A DNA stretch of 64,000 nucleotides from assembly GCF_000226095.1 (NCBI RefSeq), contig NC_016472.1:8060001-8124000 (forward strand). The letters run 5' to 3'. Made by a program: the position numbers and the translations under genes. This stretch comes from Thermothelomyces thermophilus ATCC 42464 (lineage: Eukaryota; Ascomycota; Sordariomycetes; Sordariales; Chaetomiaceae). The first letter of the stretch is position 1, and the number at the start of each line of letters is the position of its first letter. Positions 47,782 through 57,567 of this stretch are shown here, in pieces. Under the pieces are notes generated by a model. That model did not search any database. It was not told where the DNA came from and was given only the letters and a program-made list of their open reading frames with translations.

Positions 47782-48648
47782 TCAAGCCTTCCCGGCGCTC
47801 CCAAGCCACACCGCGTAGCGCTCAATGGCCTTCTGCATCGCGTCGGTGCCCGCCTCGATGACGCGGGTCAGCGGCTTCCCCATCATCTCCTGCTGCACGC
47901 GCGCATAGTGGTTGTTCATGCCCTTGTTGATGTTGACCTTGGTCACCCCGGCGGCCATGCACTTGCGGAAGATGTCCTCGTCGAACGGGTCAGCGCCGTG
48001 CAGCACGAGCCGCACCCGGTCGCCGACGCGCTCGTTGATGGCCCGCAGCCGGTCGTACTCGAGCTGGATCCCGCGCGGGCCGTACTCGCCGTGCACGTTG
48101 CCAAACGCCGGCGCGAGCATGTCGATCCCCGTCTTGACGAACTCCTCGGCCTCGTCGGGCGTGGTCAGCAGGCCCTCCAGGTCCGCCGTCTCGGCCACGC
48201 CGTCCTCGCCGCCCTCGATCCGCCCCGGCTCCGCCTCGGCGGCGATGCCCCGCTCGTGGCAGTACTTGACCAGCTCGGCCGTCAGCCGCAGGTTCTCCTC
48301 CTTGTCGTAGTGGCTCATGTCGCACATGATGCTGTCGAACCCGTCCTCGATGTCGGCCGCCCGCCGCACCAGCTCGGGCGTCTGGCAGTGGTCGAGGTGC
48401 AGCGACACGGGCACCGACGCCGAGTGGGCCGCCGAGGCGGCCGCCTTGACCAGCGCCTCGCCCGCGTACTCGATCGCCCAGGGAAAGAGCAGGACCATGG
48501 CCGGCGACCGGGCAGCCTCGGCAGCCCGGACGGTCGCAATGATGGACTCGATGTTGTAGCAGCACATGGCGGGGACCGCGTAGCCGCCCTCTTTGGCGGC
48601 GTTGAGTATCGCCATGGTGCGGTTCTGCGCGAGGGGTGGGCGCGGCAT
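47782..48648 (-). CDS. class II ketose-phosphate aldolase
   Basis: Single exon, 288 residues, typical of the GatY/KbaY/Fba class II family. Zinc and catalytic positions are present: Asp86-His87 (HLDHCQT), Asp110 and His113 (CDMSH), Glu138/Glu140 (AEAEPGRIEGG), His186 (GNVHGEYG) and His217 (LVLHGAD). The phosphate-binding loop that normally follows the last His (HGGSG) reads HGADPFDED, so substrate phosphate recognition probably differs from fructose- or tagatose-bisphosphate aldolases. Such enzymes split ketose phosphates to dihydroxyacetone phosphate plus an aldehyde. In this neighbourhood a C4 or C5 ketose or tetronate-derived phosphate is plausible (inference). It is divergent from the dehydrogenase gene. 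Confidence 0.88.
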   Translation of the reverse strand: MPRPPLAQNRTMAILNAAKEGGYAVPAMCCYNIESIIATVRAAEAARSPAMVLLFPWAIEYAGEALVKAAASAAHSASVPVSLHLDHCQTPELVRRAADIEDGFDSIMCDMSHYDKEENLRLTAELVKYCHERGIAAEAEPGRIEGGEDGVAETADLEGLLTTPDEAEEFVKTGIDMLAPAFGNVHGEYGPRGIQLEYDRLRAINERVGDRVRLVLHGADPFDEDIFRKCMAAGVTKVNINKGMNNHYARVQQEMMGKPLTRVIEAGTDAMQKAIERYAVWLGSAGKA

Positions 48649-49504
48649 GTTGGCGGTTATCGGCGGTTTCGGCGGTTTCGGCCGGATCTTGTCTATTTGG
48701 TAGATTGGCAGATGTGGTGCGCAAGAGGGAGTTGAAGATGATGCCGGTTGACTCCGAGATGGTTGGATGGCGATGGGTCAGGTCAATGGCCAATGGAAAC
48801 CAATTACTGCCTCCTTGCGTACGCCCAATGTCAGACGGCCTTCTCGTAGTTAAGATTACCCGACTCGCGGCCGACTGCCAGGCCGAGTTAATACCTCAAA
48901 CTGCAAAAAGCCTTAAACCGCTTGTGAACCGGTCGGCAGATGTCGTCGAGGAGCTCACAAGATTGTACATAATTACATACTCGGATTCCCCGATCGGGAT
49001 GTGCCCGCCCCCACGCAGGAGTGCCAAGGAGCTACGGCGGGAACTTGTTGCGCTTGAGTTTAGCCGGAATACGCGGTTGGCACGGTGGGGTGATTAAGTA
49101 ACGTCATCATTGGCCCCCCTTGCCAATGAGGGGCATCACGAGCTGTCGAGGGGAGTAGTGTAGAATTCACTGATGCGGGGGGGCGATTGGCATCCTGGTG
49201 ATCGAAAGCCCCCTTTTCAGTTCACCCGACCGGCCAGCCGGCCGGCGGTATCGGCATGAGTGATGAAGAAGTGAGTGAGTGTGTCGGGCTCGGCACCTTT
49301 GCTTTGCCGAGTGCTGCCCGCCCGCTGGAATCTGTTTTGAATCATGTATGTATGTTCTCAAGGGCTTGACCACCGAAGACGAGAGGGCATCTCTGGTGTT
49401 TTGCTCATCTCGGGGATTCAGGGGCCGAGTCCACCAAACAAACAAACAAAACCAAACAAACCGCTTTGTCCACCCGTATCCGCAACAAGAGGTCTCAATA
49501 AGCC
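48649..49504. promoter_or_regulatory. shared divergent promoter, aldolase / dehydrogenase
   Basis: 856 bases between start codons. It includes a GCCGGAATAC stretch (49063-49072) that also occurs in reverse in the RpiB/Dak promoter (45190-45199), and an AAAC microsatellite-like run in the dehydrogenase leader (about 49436-49460). The motif sharing is near chance level. Confidence 0.35.
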
Positions 49505-50851
49505 ATGGCCGAGCCTAAACCTCCCATTGCCTTCATCGGCCTCGGCGCCATGGGCTTCGGCATGGCCACCCACCTGGTCAAGCAGGGCTACCCGGTGACG
49601 GGCTTCGACGTCTGGGCGCCCACCCTCGAGCGCTTCGCGGCCGCGGGCGGGCTCACGGCCAGCACGCCCTCGGCTGCCGTCGCCGACAAGCCCTTCTGCG
49701 TCTGCATGGTGGCCACGGCGCAGCAGGCCCAGTCGGTGCTCATCGACGGGCCCGACGCGGCCGTCCACGCCCTCCCCAAGGGTGCCGCCCTGCTCCTCTG
49801 CTCCACGGTCCCCTGCGACTACGTGCAGTCGCTCGACCGGCAGCTGCGCAGCCTCGGGCGCGGCGACATCCTCCTCGTGGACAGCCCCGTGTCGGGCGGC
49901 GCGGCGCGGGCGGCTGACGGCACCCTGTCCATCATGGCGGGCATGTCGGACGCGGCGCTAGACAAGGCGCGCCCGCTGCTGGCCGAGATGGCGGACCCGG
50001 CTAAGCTGTACATTGTGCAGGGCGGCGTCGGCGCCGGGAGCAACATGAAGATGGTGCATCAGGTGCTGGCGGCGTGCCACATCCTCGCCTCGAGCGAGGC
50101 CGTGGGGTTCGCGGCGCGGCTGGGCCTGGACCTGGCCCAGACGCAGAAGGCGGTGCTCGGATCGGACGCGTGGAACTGGATGTTTGAGCACCGCACGCCG
50201 CGGATGCTGACGCAGTTCCAGCCCGTCGCCAGCGCCGTCAACATCATCGTCAAGGACACCAAGATCATTACGGCAGAGGCGAAGAGGAGCGGCTTCAAGG
50301 TGCCGATGACGGGGAGGGCCGAGGAAGGTTACCAGCAGGCCGTCGACAAGGGCTACGGGCAGGACGACGATAGCAGCCTGCTGAGGCTGTACACCGGGGC
50401 AGGGAGCGGCGAGACCGGAGAGAGTTCGGCAGAGGCGGACGAGGAGAAGCTGGCATTGGTGCTCGACTTGCTTAGGGGGATCAACCTGTGCGCGGCTGGA
50501 GAGTCTCTGGCGTTTGCTAGCTTCGTGGGCTTGGATCTCGACCAGGTGCTCGATCTGTGCGTAAATGCGGCCGGATCAAGCACCATGTTGAAGCAGTACG
50601 GTCCTCAGTTCATCACCGCTCTCCGCCAGGGCGTCGACTCCAGGAGCTCAAAGGCTGCCGAGGGAGAGCTGAGCCTCGACGCCGTCGCCGAGAGGCTGCA
50701 GAGGGTTGTAGAGGAGGCTGAGCGGGTCAAGGTGCCGCTGTTCTTGGGATCGCGGGCGTTGGACGTCGTTCGCGAAGCCCTGAAGCTCGGAACATCGCCG
50801 CTATCTGTCAATGCGGTGGTGAATGTTTGGGCTACGCTATCATCGCAATAG
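49505..50851 (+). CDS. beta-hydroxyacid dehydrogenase, LtnD/6PGDH superfamily
   Basis: Single exon, 448 residues. The N-terminal Rossmann domain starts FIGLGAMGFGMA (GxGxMG, residues 12-17). The substrate loop DSPVSGG is at 126-132 and the catalytic Lys is Lys182 in GSNMKMVHQ. These are hallmarks of 3-hydroxyisobutyrate, tartronate-semialdehyde and L-threonate dehydrogenases. The chain is about 150 residues longer than the usual 290-300, and the extra part (about 315-448) looks like a second all-helical C-terminal domain. It oxidises a beta-hydroxyacid with NAD(P). Given the kinase/aldolase neighbours, L-threonate or D-erythronate is a reasonable candidate substrate, which is inference. In some fungi I recall relatives fused to kinase and aldolase modules; here it stands alone. 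Confidence 0.85.
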   Translation: MAEPKPPIAFIGLGAMGFGMATHLVKQGYPVTGFDVWAPTLERFAAAGGLTASTPSAAVADKPFCVCMVATAQQAQSVLIDGPDAAVHALPKGAALLLCSTVPCDYVQSLDRQLRSLGRGDILLVDSPVSGGAARAADGTLSIMAGMSDAALDKARPLLAEMADPAKLYIVQGGVGAGSNMKMVHQVLAACHILASSEAVGFAARLGLDLAQTQKAVLGSDAWNWMFEHRTPRMLTQFQPVASAVNIIVKDTKIITAEAKRSGFKVPMTGRAEEGYQQAVDKGYGQDDDSSLLRLYTGAGSGETGESSAEADEEKLALVLDLLRGINLCAAGESLAFASFVGLDLDQVLDLCVNAAGSSTMLKQYGPQFITALRQGVDSRSSKAAEGELSLDAVAERLQRVVEEAERVKVPLFLGSRALDVVREALKLGTSPLSVNAVVNVWATLSSQ

Positions 50852-51390
50852 GAGGGACACGTCTGTAATTCGTACGTTTCTTAACGCGGATCATCATGTG
50901 TAAATTGAACAGGAATGACCCGGAAGAAATGAAAGAAAAAAAGGAAGAAAAGGGAAGAAATCAAGATCCGGATGCTCTCATAACCAGAATACATTCTTTC
51001 GGCTATAGCGAGCGATGCCTAATTGTGCACTCCCGTCAAGGTTGCCATGGCCTCTGAATTGCTGACATAACTTGTCGTTTCGTTCAGTTGGTGCCCTTGC
51101 CTTGTTGGACCTGCCACGATCCGTTTCTCTTGCGTGGATTTGACCCACAATATCATTTAATATAGAAGGCCGCCCCACAGTCGCGTTTCCAACGTTCGCG
51201 ACGCGTTGCGCATGCCGACTTCCTTCCCATGTTCTCCTAAAAGTCGTTGCCTTGCGTTTGTGGGTCATCCCCCCCAAAACACCACGATATTTTCCAAGAA
51301 TTGTCACGTCATCCTTGACAAAATCACCGCTCCGTTTCTCTTTCGTTTTTTCTCTTCTCGTGTGAGCGAGGGCGGGTACCGACCGCCAAT
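50852..51390. other. intergenic upstream of dim-5
   Basis: About 540 bases between tandem plus-strand genes. Holds the dehydrogenase 3' region and the dim-5 promoter/leader. No other feature recognised. Confidence 0.5.
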
Positions 51391-52455
51391 ATGGAGAAGA
51401 GTATTCGGCCTCACTTCTTCAAGCACGGGCTCCCAGAGGTACAGGAAGAGAACGTCTGACCTGCGATCATCAGACTCCTAACCTCTTTTTGCCAGTCAGA
51501 CCCAGAGGAGGAAAAGAACTGCCACTGGTGCCAGATCCGCTCCTTTGCTACTCACAAAACCATACCAATTACAATAGTCAACGACGAAGACGACGAGGTA
51601 CTGAACCCCAACTTCCGCTTCATCGACCATTCTGTCATTGCCGACGATGTGCCGGTCGCCGAGGACTCCTTTCGGACCGGCTGTGACTGTGCCGACGACG
51701 AGGACTGTATGTACAACACGTGCCAGTGCCTCGACGAGATGGCGCCCGACAGCGACGAGGACGAGAACGACGGCTCCGCTACCCGGCCGCGGCGGAAGCG
51801 GTTTGCGTACTACTCGAGCGGACCCAAGGCCGGCTTGCTGAGGAGTAGGATCCTCATGAGCCGCGAACCCATCTATGAATGCCACGAAGGCTGCAGCTGC
51901 TCGCTCAATTGTCCGAATCGGGTCGTGGAGCGAGGCAGGACGGTGCCGCTGCAGATTTTCCGGACCCCGGATCGGGGCTGGGGCGTCAGATGTCCCGTCG
52001 ACATCAAGGAAGGCCAGTTCGTCGACAAGTACCTGGGCGAGATCATTTCGAGCCGGGAGGCGGACAGGCGGCGGGCGGAAGCGACCGTCTCCCGCCGCAA
52101 GGACGTGTACCTCTTCGCGCTCGACAAGTTCTCGGACCCGAACTCGCTCGACCCCTTGCTAGCAGCGCCGCCGCTCGAGGTGGACGGGGAGTGGATGAGC
52201 GGCCCTACACGGTTTATCAACCACAGCTGCGATCCGAACATGCGCATCTTTGCGCGCGTCGGCGACCACGCTGACAAGCACATCCACGACCTGGCTCTGT
52301 TTGCGATTCGGGATATCCCCGCGGGAGAGGAACTGACATTTGACTATGTCGACGGCTTGGAGGATATGGACAACGATGCACACGACCCGTCCAAGATCAA
52401 GGACATGACGGTCTGCAAGTGCGGGACCAAGCGGTGCCGAGGCTTCCTGTGGTGA
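51391..52455 (+). CDS. dim-5: histone H3 lysine-9 methyltransferase DIM-5
   Basis: Two exons: join(51391..51438, 51496..52455), 335 residues. Exon 1 encodes MEKSIRPHFFKHGLPE; the 57-nt intron ends CCAG after a CTAAC branch point; exon 2 starts SDPEEEKNCHWC. A Cys-rich pre-SET zinc cluster (CDCADDEDCMYNTCQC, then CHEGCSCSLNCPN), the SET domain with the cofactor/knot motif NHSCDPN (from residue 258) and FDYV (from 298), and a Cys-rich post-SET end (CKCGTKRCRG) are all present. The Phe before the DY corresponds to the Neurospora residue that permits trimethylation. DIM-5 puts H3K9me3 on RIP-mutated DNA, which directs DNA methylation via HP1 and DIM-2. It fits the RIP-damaged island in this window. 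Confidence 0.95.
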
Positions 52456-53616
52456 AGCTTGACGAGCATGCACTGATTTGGATGCCTTTGCCTTGCTCAA
52501 AGCAGGCACATTGGTCCTCTGAAACATTTTCACCACTATATATGACCAAGTCAGCGTGATTCATTGCGCGACTGACAGTTGCCTGCTCGGATGCCTCGCT
52601 TGCAGTCGCTACAGCATGCGCTCCCTGATTCCGGGCTCGAAGGAACAGCAAAGGGGAAGGGAGCCCACGACGCGTATTGCGATGCCGGAAAAGGGAAAAG
52701 CCTGGCAGTAATCTATAATGCGACTTTCTAGTACTGCATGCTTCCAGACTGTGTGGTTAACGTTCAATATTCTGGGTTTGCCCCGATGTGGCACCATTGC
52801 TGTAAGATATCGGAAAGAATCGCCATCTACACTATGTATGTACAACCCACTCGGCGGTTATATGGGATGAGTGGTGGATCTCGGATCTCTTCCTAACCCA
52901 AGATCGGAATCAATTTTGTTAAATGCGCAGTGACAGCGGTGCATCAGTGAGCAAGCCCCTGCCGTGTGTATCCGCAGCAATTTGACTCCGCGTGCCAACT
53001 CTCGTATCTGGTGGCTCAACTGCTGCGGCGGCGGCATCGCGGTTTGCGCCAAGACCTACTCCGTACTACTGTGTAGAACAGGTAACGTTGGCTAGTGGTT
53101 AGAACCTGGCAACTGGAAAGTGGAGAAGCTGGGAGTAGCCTGGGCGGCCAGGCCCACCACAGACCGCGGCCGGTGTGGGGTTTTGCGCACCAGCGTTACG
53201 AGCGACACACATCACCCCCCCAAAGCAACTGGCCTCGGAGTTGCTCATTCCAACTCGTTACCTTCCAGGTTGTCTTGCTTCTTGGTCCGCCTGCTGTCCT
53301 CTAACTTTGGGATGGAAGATTACAGCTGAGGAAGGCGACACAGCATCTCCCCGCAGCCTTCCCCATTGCAAAGTCGTCAAATCGCGGGCGAGGTTCGCCA
53401 GAGGAACAATCGACGTTTCGGGGCACAAGGCCAGTCGCAGCCGGACGACTACCACCACACTGCAAACAACGAGGAAGGCGACCATATCCAGCTTTTTCCA
53501 GGAGCCCCGGTCTTGCTGCCGTCATGAACTAGTTATTCCGGAGGCTGGATCGAGCGGCCAAGCGGGTGCGAAATCGATCACAAAACAAACGACGGAGTCG
53601 CGACGGACCGGACACC
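52456..53616. other. intergenic between dim-5 and UBTD-like gene
   Basis: About 1.16 kb. Several short ORFs have no family features. The last part should be the promoter and leader of the UBTD-like gene. A tRNA A-box-like string near 53090 was considered and rejected. Confidence 0.45.
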
Positions 53617-54841
53617 ATGGTACGATTCCTTGGCTCTCTTTTTTTCTCCGGTTTTCTGCAAATGCCCGCCAAGCGGCTTCGGTGTCACGATGCGCTGCGG
53701 CGGACAATCTTCGCGCGTTCAAAGAGTTCCAACTGCTGCCCTCACTTCCCAATGCCTATTATCCTTCATATGTTTTCTGAGTTAGCAACCCCCTCCGCAA
53801 TCGGCCGTGCATGCTGACGATGTATAGGGCTGCTGTCTTTCCCGAGACGACAGCGCAAACTCGCCTTACCCAGGCGGCGCTGCCACTGGCTCTGGCCGAG
53901 CAATCAACGAGGCTGCCCCAGCAGCCGGGGCGTCCAGCTCGCAAACCGGCGTCGACGAGCCTCTCCCCTCGGGGTCCCGGCACCGGCGCAGGCATTCCCA
54001 TCAACCACTAGACCAGCACATCAACAAGCCCTTGCGGCGGCACGAATGGACCAGCCATGACCGGCGTTGGACACCGGCGGCCTTGCGGAGGGAACGGGCC
54101 GAGTTCTTTGACACGCGGGTGACCGGGAGACAAGAGATATGGCAAGCTATCCGTGCGGCGTTGGAGGTTCTGTGGGCTGCCGACGAGGCGGCCCGCACTG
54201 GCAGGTATCGCCGGATGAGCGAGGATGGGGGGCCGAGCGAGGAAGACCCGGACGTGGCTCTGGCAACAGCACAGAGCATAATCGACGCGGCCGATATCAC
54301 GCTGCCCACCGGCGACTTGTACAACGGAGCGTATGACGCGTTTGGCAACTTCTACCAGCTGAATCACCAGGTCGTCTCGGATCCGTCCAACCTGGTATGG
54401 AGTCCTGACTCGGCCGAGGAAGATGATGTCGACGACGGCAAAGCCGATCTGACAGCCGACGAAGAGACGGAGCGTGAGTGTGGCGACGACGAGGCTGAGC
54501 GGCGGCGCGAGGAGAAGGGCAAGGCCGTCGTGGATATCCGGAATCAGATCACGGTTCGGGCAAGGCTCAGCGACGGGTCTCGGGACGTCTGCGTCGCGGT
54601 GGACAAAGGGGACTCCGTCCGGCGTGTCGCCAGGGCTGTCGCAGAGAAGGCAAAGGTGAGCAGGACATGGTGACCGAGAGCGAGAGCTGTGCATTGCTGA
54701 CAGTGGACCGACCAAAAGCTCGATTCCACCAAGAAAATACGCATCGCATACATGGGCAAGATTCTCCACGAGAATTCTTCCCTGGTGGATCAAGGCTGGA
54801 AGCAAGGACATGTCGTCAATGCCTTGGTGTTCGATCGTTAG
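53617..54841 (+). CDS. UBTD-type ubiquitin-like domain protein
   Basis: Three exons: join(53617..53619, 53828..54655, 54719..54841), 317 residues. The first coding exon is just ATG; its intron (GTACGA..., branch CTGAC, TATAG) joins it to GGCTGCTGT, giving MGCCLSRDD. That is a classic Gly2 myristoylation plus Cys3/Cys4 palmitoylation signal, so membrane attachment is likely. The UBTD/DC-UbP core follows: NKPLRRHEW, FFDTRVTGRQEIWQAI, DAADITLPTGDLYNGAYDAFGNFYQL. A C-terminal ubiquitin-like fold spans exon 2-3 (VRARLSDGS ... KIRIAYMGKIL ... GHVVNALVF). UBTD proteins bind E2 enzymes and modulate ubiquitin transfer in animals; the fungal role is not known. The 63-nt second intron has a GCTGAC branch point. 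Confidence 0.88.
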
Positions 54842-55587
54842 GACCGCTGGTTGCCTTGGTTGAAGGATGAGCCTCGCCGGCCATCCCCGACATCGGAACA
54901 CACTACTTGTCTTCGCGTCAACGACCCGGTTACCGCCGGTTCGAACGGACTGCACACCCTTCTCGTCTGTAGGCCCCACGAGCAGGCGCGGCCGAGGGAC
55001 TTCGCGACCGAGAAACCTTGGCCACTACTCGGCCACCCCATCCGACTATGAACTCCTCGGCGAGGACACACATGAGCCCATGTCGCAGGAACACAGAAAC
55101 GAACATGCCTGTCGGCGCATCACTACAGCCATCAGAGCCCGTCGTGCATCAAGGCTGCACCGTGGCTATCGACAGCAACGCGCCGGCGAGGCTGACGAAC
55201 AGCTTCTCTCCGATACCCGCTCGGCCTGGTTGTTTGCAAGCGTGGTCATATTATAACATCCGTCACCGCATAACCGCAGCACGCTCCAAGGGGAGGAGAG
55301 AGAGACCCTTCACTATTATTTCGAGCACCTGGCCGGTATGATGATATCGATCATGCTCTTACGCAGGTTGCCGAGCTTCTGCATTTCCAACAGCTCCCTT
55401 GACATACCCCTCTCACCACCGTAATCTGCTGTTTTACGACACATACCCATCTTGTTGGCATAGTATTTGCGTTGTGCGTCTTGTTTGCTGTGGTCCTGTG
55501 GTGAAGAGGCGGATTCCCACAGTTTTAACCGTCCAAATTCGTCGCGTGGGCCGAAGAGGTCCGCGTAAAAGTTCGGTGAGGGTGTAT

Positions 55588-55630
<43 letters not shown>

Positions 55631-56059
55631 CTTTTTTTTTTTTTTTCACCGTTTCTCTAATCTCATCTGGGACGTCATGATGGCACCATGGTTGAGGTCG
55701 GCTGGTTGATTCACGGAGGCGGTCTTGCTCAGGCGTACAACGATTGGAAATACCCCCATGTTTTTTTGAGATTTTGATATGCCTTCATTTTTTGCATGAC
55801 AATATTCAACACGTTTTGTCAAGCCAAACCAAGAATGATCCTTTCAGAGATGTCTCACTCAACCTTGCTGCTGCTGCTGCTCTCGTTCATCCCCATATGG
55901 CCGATTCATAATCGATTCCCGTTCCCAACTCCGAACCGAGAAAACGAAGCTCTAGATATCAATAATACAGGTTGGAGTCTAAATCATCATGCCAAACCAG
56001 CCGCTCATGTGCACCCAAAAATCACGTTTGAAAGGTAGTGGTCCTATTCCGGCCATCCA
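54842..56059. other. intergenic with long poly-T
   Basis: About 1.2 kb between convergent genes. Apart from the 58-bp T tract listed separately I see no supported gene. Confidence 0.5.
55589..55646. repeat. 58-bp poly-T tract
   Basis: T homopolymer with a single C at 55631, in otherwise GC-balanced DNA. It could be a retroposition A-tail on the minus strand, a slippage-expanded tract or an assembly artefact. No target duplication was seen around it. Confidence 0.9.
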
Positions 56060-57567
56060 TCAGTCTTGGCTGCGCCGCTTCTTCTTCTCCTTCTTGTCGC
56101 CCCGCCACGAGCCGCTGAAGAGGTGCCTGACCAGGGCATCGGGCGGGATGGTGCCGTCGTTGGTGCTCTCGGAGTGGGGCTGGCCCATGCCGAAGCCGTC
56201 GATGGGCAGTACGACGACGTCGCCGTAGAGGCGGGGCTCGTCCATGTAGGAGAGGTTCCTGATGTCGGTGAGGGAGCTGTCGAACTCCTGCAGCTGGGCC
56301 CAGACGACGTCGGTCCAGGCGGCCGGGCCGGTCGAGTTCATGACCTCGAAGCTGCCGAGCTTCTTGAGCTCGGAGAAGGGCATGCCGTGCTCGAGCTCGA
56401 GCTGGTGCAGCGAGTAGAGGACGCGCTCGATCATCTTGTCGAAGACGGGGTGGCCGGGCGCGGCGGCGATGGTCCACTGGCAGAACTGGACCCAGTGCGA
56501 GATGTCGACCCAGGCGGGGCCGTCGCGCCGGTCGAACTCGATGCCCACCACCACGGCCGCCTTGTCGCGGAACTGGGGCGGGATCCACTCGTCGATGGGC
56601 CGCAGCGCGACCGTGTCCGTGTCGGTGTAGACGCCCCCCTCGGCCGAGAGCAGCAGGTACCGCAGCAGGTCCGACTTCATGCCCACGTTGGGCATGTGCA
56701 GGTACGCATCGAGAATGCGGGGGTCGTGCCCAAAGTGCTTGCGCACAAACTCCTCGCCACCCTTGTGGCCCACGAGCGTGCTGTGAGGGAGAGTTAGTTA
56801 AATCATCTTTTTTTTGTTCTTCTTTCCATCCTTCCATCCATCCATCTACCCATCCTTCCTTCCTTCCTTCCTTCTTTTCTTTATTTTTTTCCATTCCCTT
56901 TTGTATGACAAAACCTCCCAAGAAGAGGTTGTTTGCCGCAGACCGCGGGGTTGATCCGTTTGTTCGGGGGTAGAGTGAGGGTGAGAGGGAAAGATGGTTT
57001 TGCCTACTATTGATAGTCCAGGTTCAGGGCCAGCCAAGAGGGTGTTTCAGACAGAACCTTGGGATCGGCGATGAAATCCTCCTTGGACTTGACGTCGCTT
57101 TTGGGCAGCATGATCTGCCAGATCTTGGGGGGAATTCCGGGCGCCACCTTAACCGCCTCGGTCTCGGTCGGCTGATGCGCATTGTCGCCGGCCTTTGTGC
57201 TGGGTTCCTGGGTGGTCGTCGGGGCGACCTGGGGTTCCGAGTCCGTCTGTGTCGAGGTGGTGATGGTGGTTACGGGGGCGGGGTCCGGGGCCTTCTGGTC
57301 CCCGTTCTCGCCGTCTGCGCCCTGAGCAACATTGCCGGCGCCGGTGTGGTCACCAGCATGAGCGGGCGGCAACGGGGCCTTCGGTCGTGGCACGTACGAA
57401 GTCAGGTCCAAGCCGGTAGCCAAGCCACCGTAGATGAAGGTGAGGGCGGCGAACAGCACGAGGGCGATGGCGATGACGCCGTAGAACCTTTGCCGGCGAC
57501 GGGTAACATGGTGCAGCAGCTGCGCCGGCAACGAGGAACTTGCTACCTCATTCGGATGTTGTGACAT
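56060..57567 (-). CDS. GT32 OCH1-like mannosyltransferase
   Basis: Two exons, complement(join(56060..56780, 57008..57567)), 426 residues. The intron (227 nt) has donor GTAGGC, a TAACTAAC branch point and a CACAG acceptor; joining gives DYQYTLVGHKGG. The N-terminal cytosolic tail RRRQRFYG precedes one signal-anchor helix (VIAIALVLFAALTFIYGGL), then a Pro/Thr-rich stem. The catalytic domain begins at IPPKIWQIM and contains VGMKSDLLRYLLL and the metal/nucleotide DxD motif in GGVYTDTDTVALRP. These define the GT32 family, whose fungal members include initiation-specific alpha-1,6-mannosyltransferase Och1, acting in the Golgi on N-glycans. Paralogues with other linkages are common, so the precise reaction is uncertain. 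Confidence 0.9.
56821..56877. repeat. CCTT/CCAT tetranucleotide microsatellite
   Basis: CCAT and CCTT repeats on the plus strand, lying wholly inside the intron of the GT32 gene and partly responsible for that intron's large size. Confidence 0.8.

Noticed and set aside
53085-53160. tRNA-like A-box string (GGCTAGTGGTTAGAA)
   Set aside because: No B box or acceptor-stem pairing could be found downstream.
54867-55256. 129-codon ORF after the UBTD-like gene
   Set aside because: No recognisable domain, no homologous frame pattern, and overlaps other chance frames in a 3' region.
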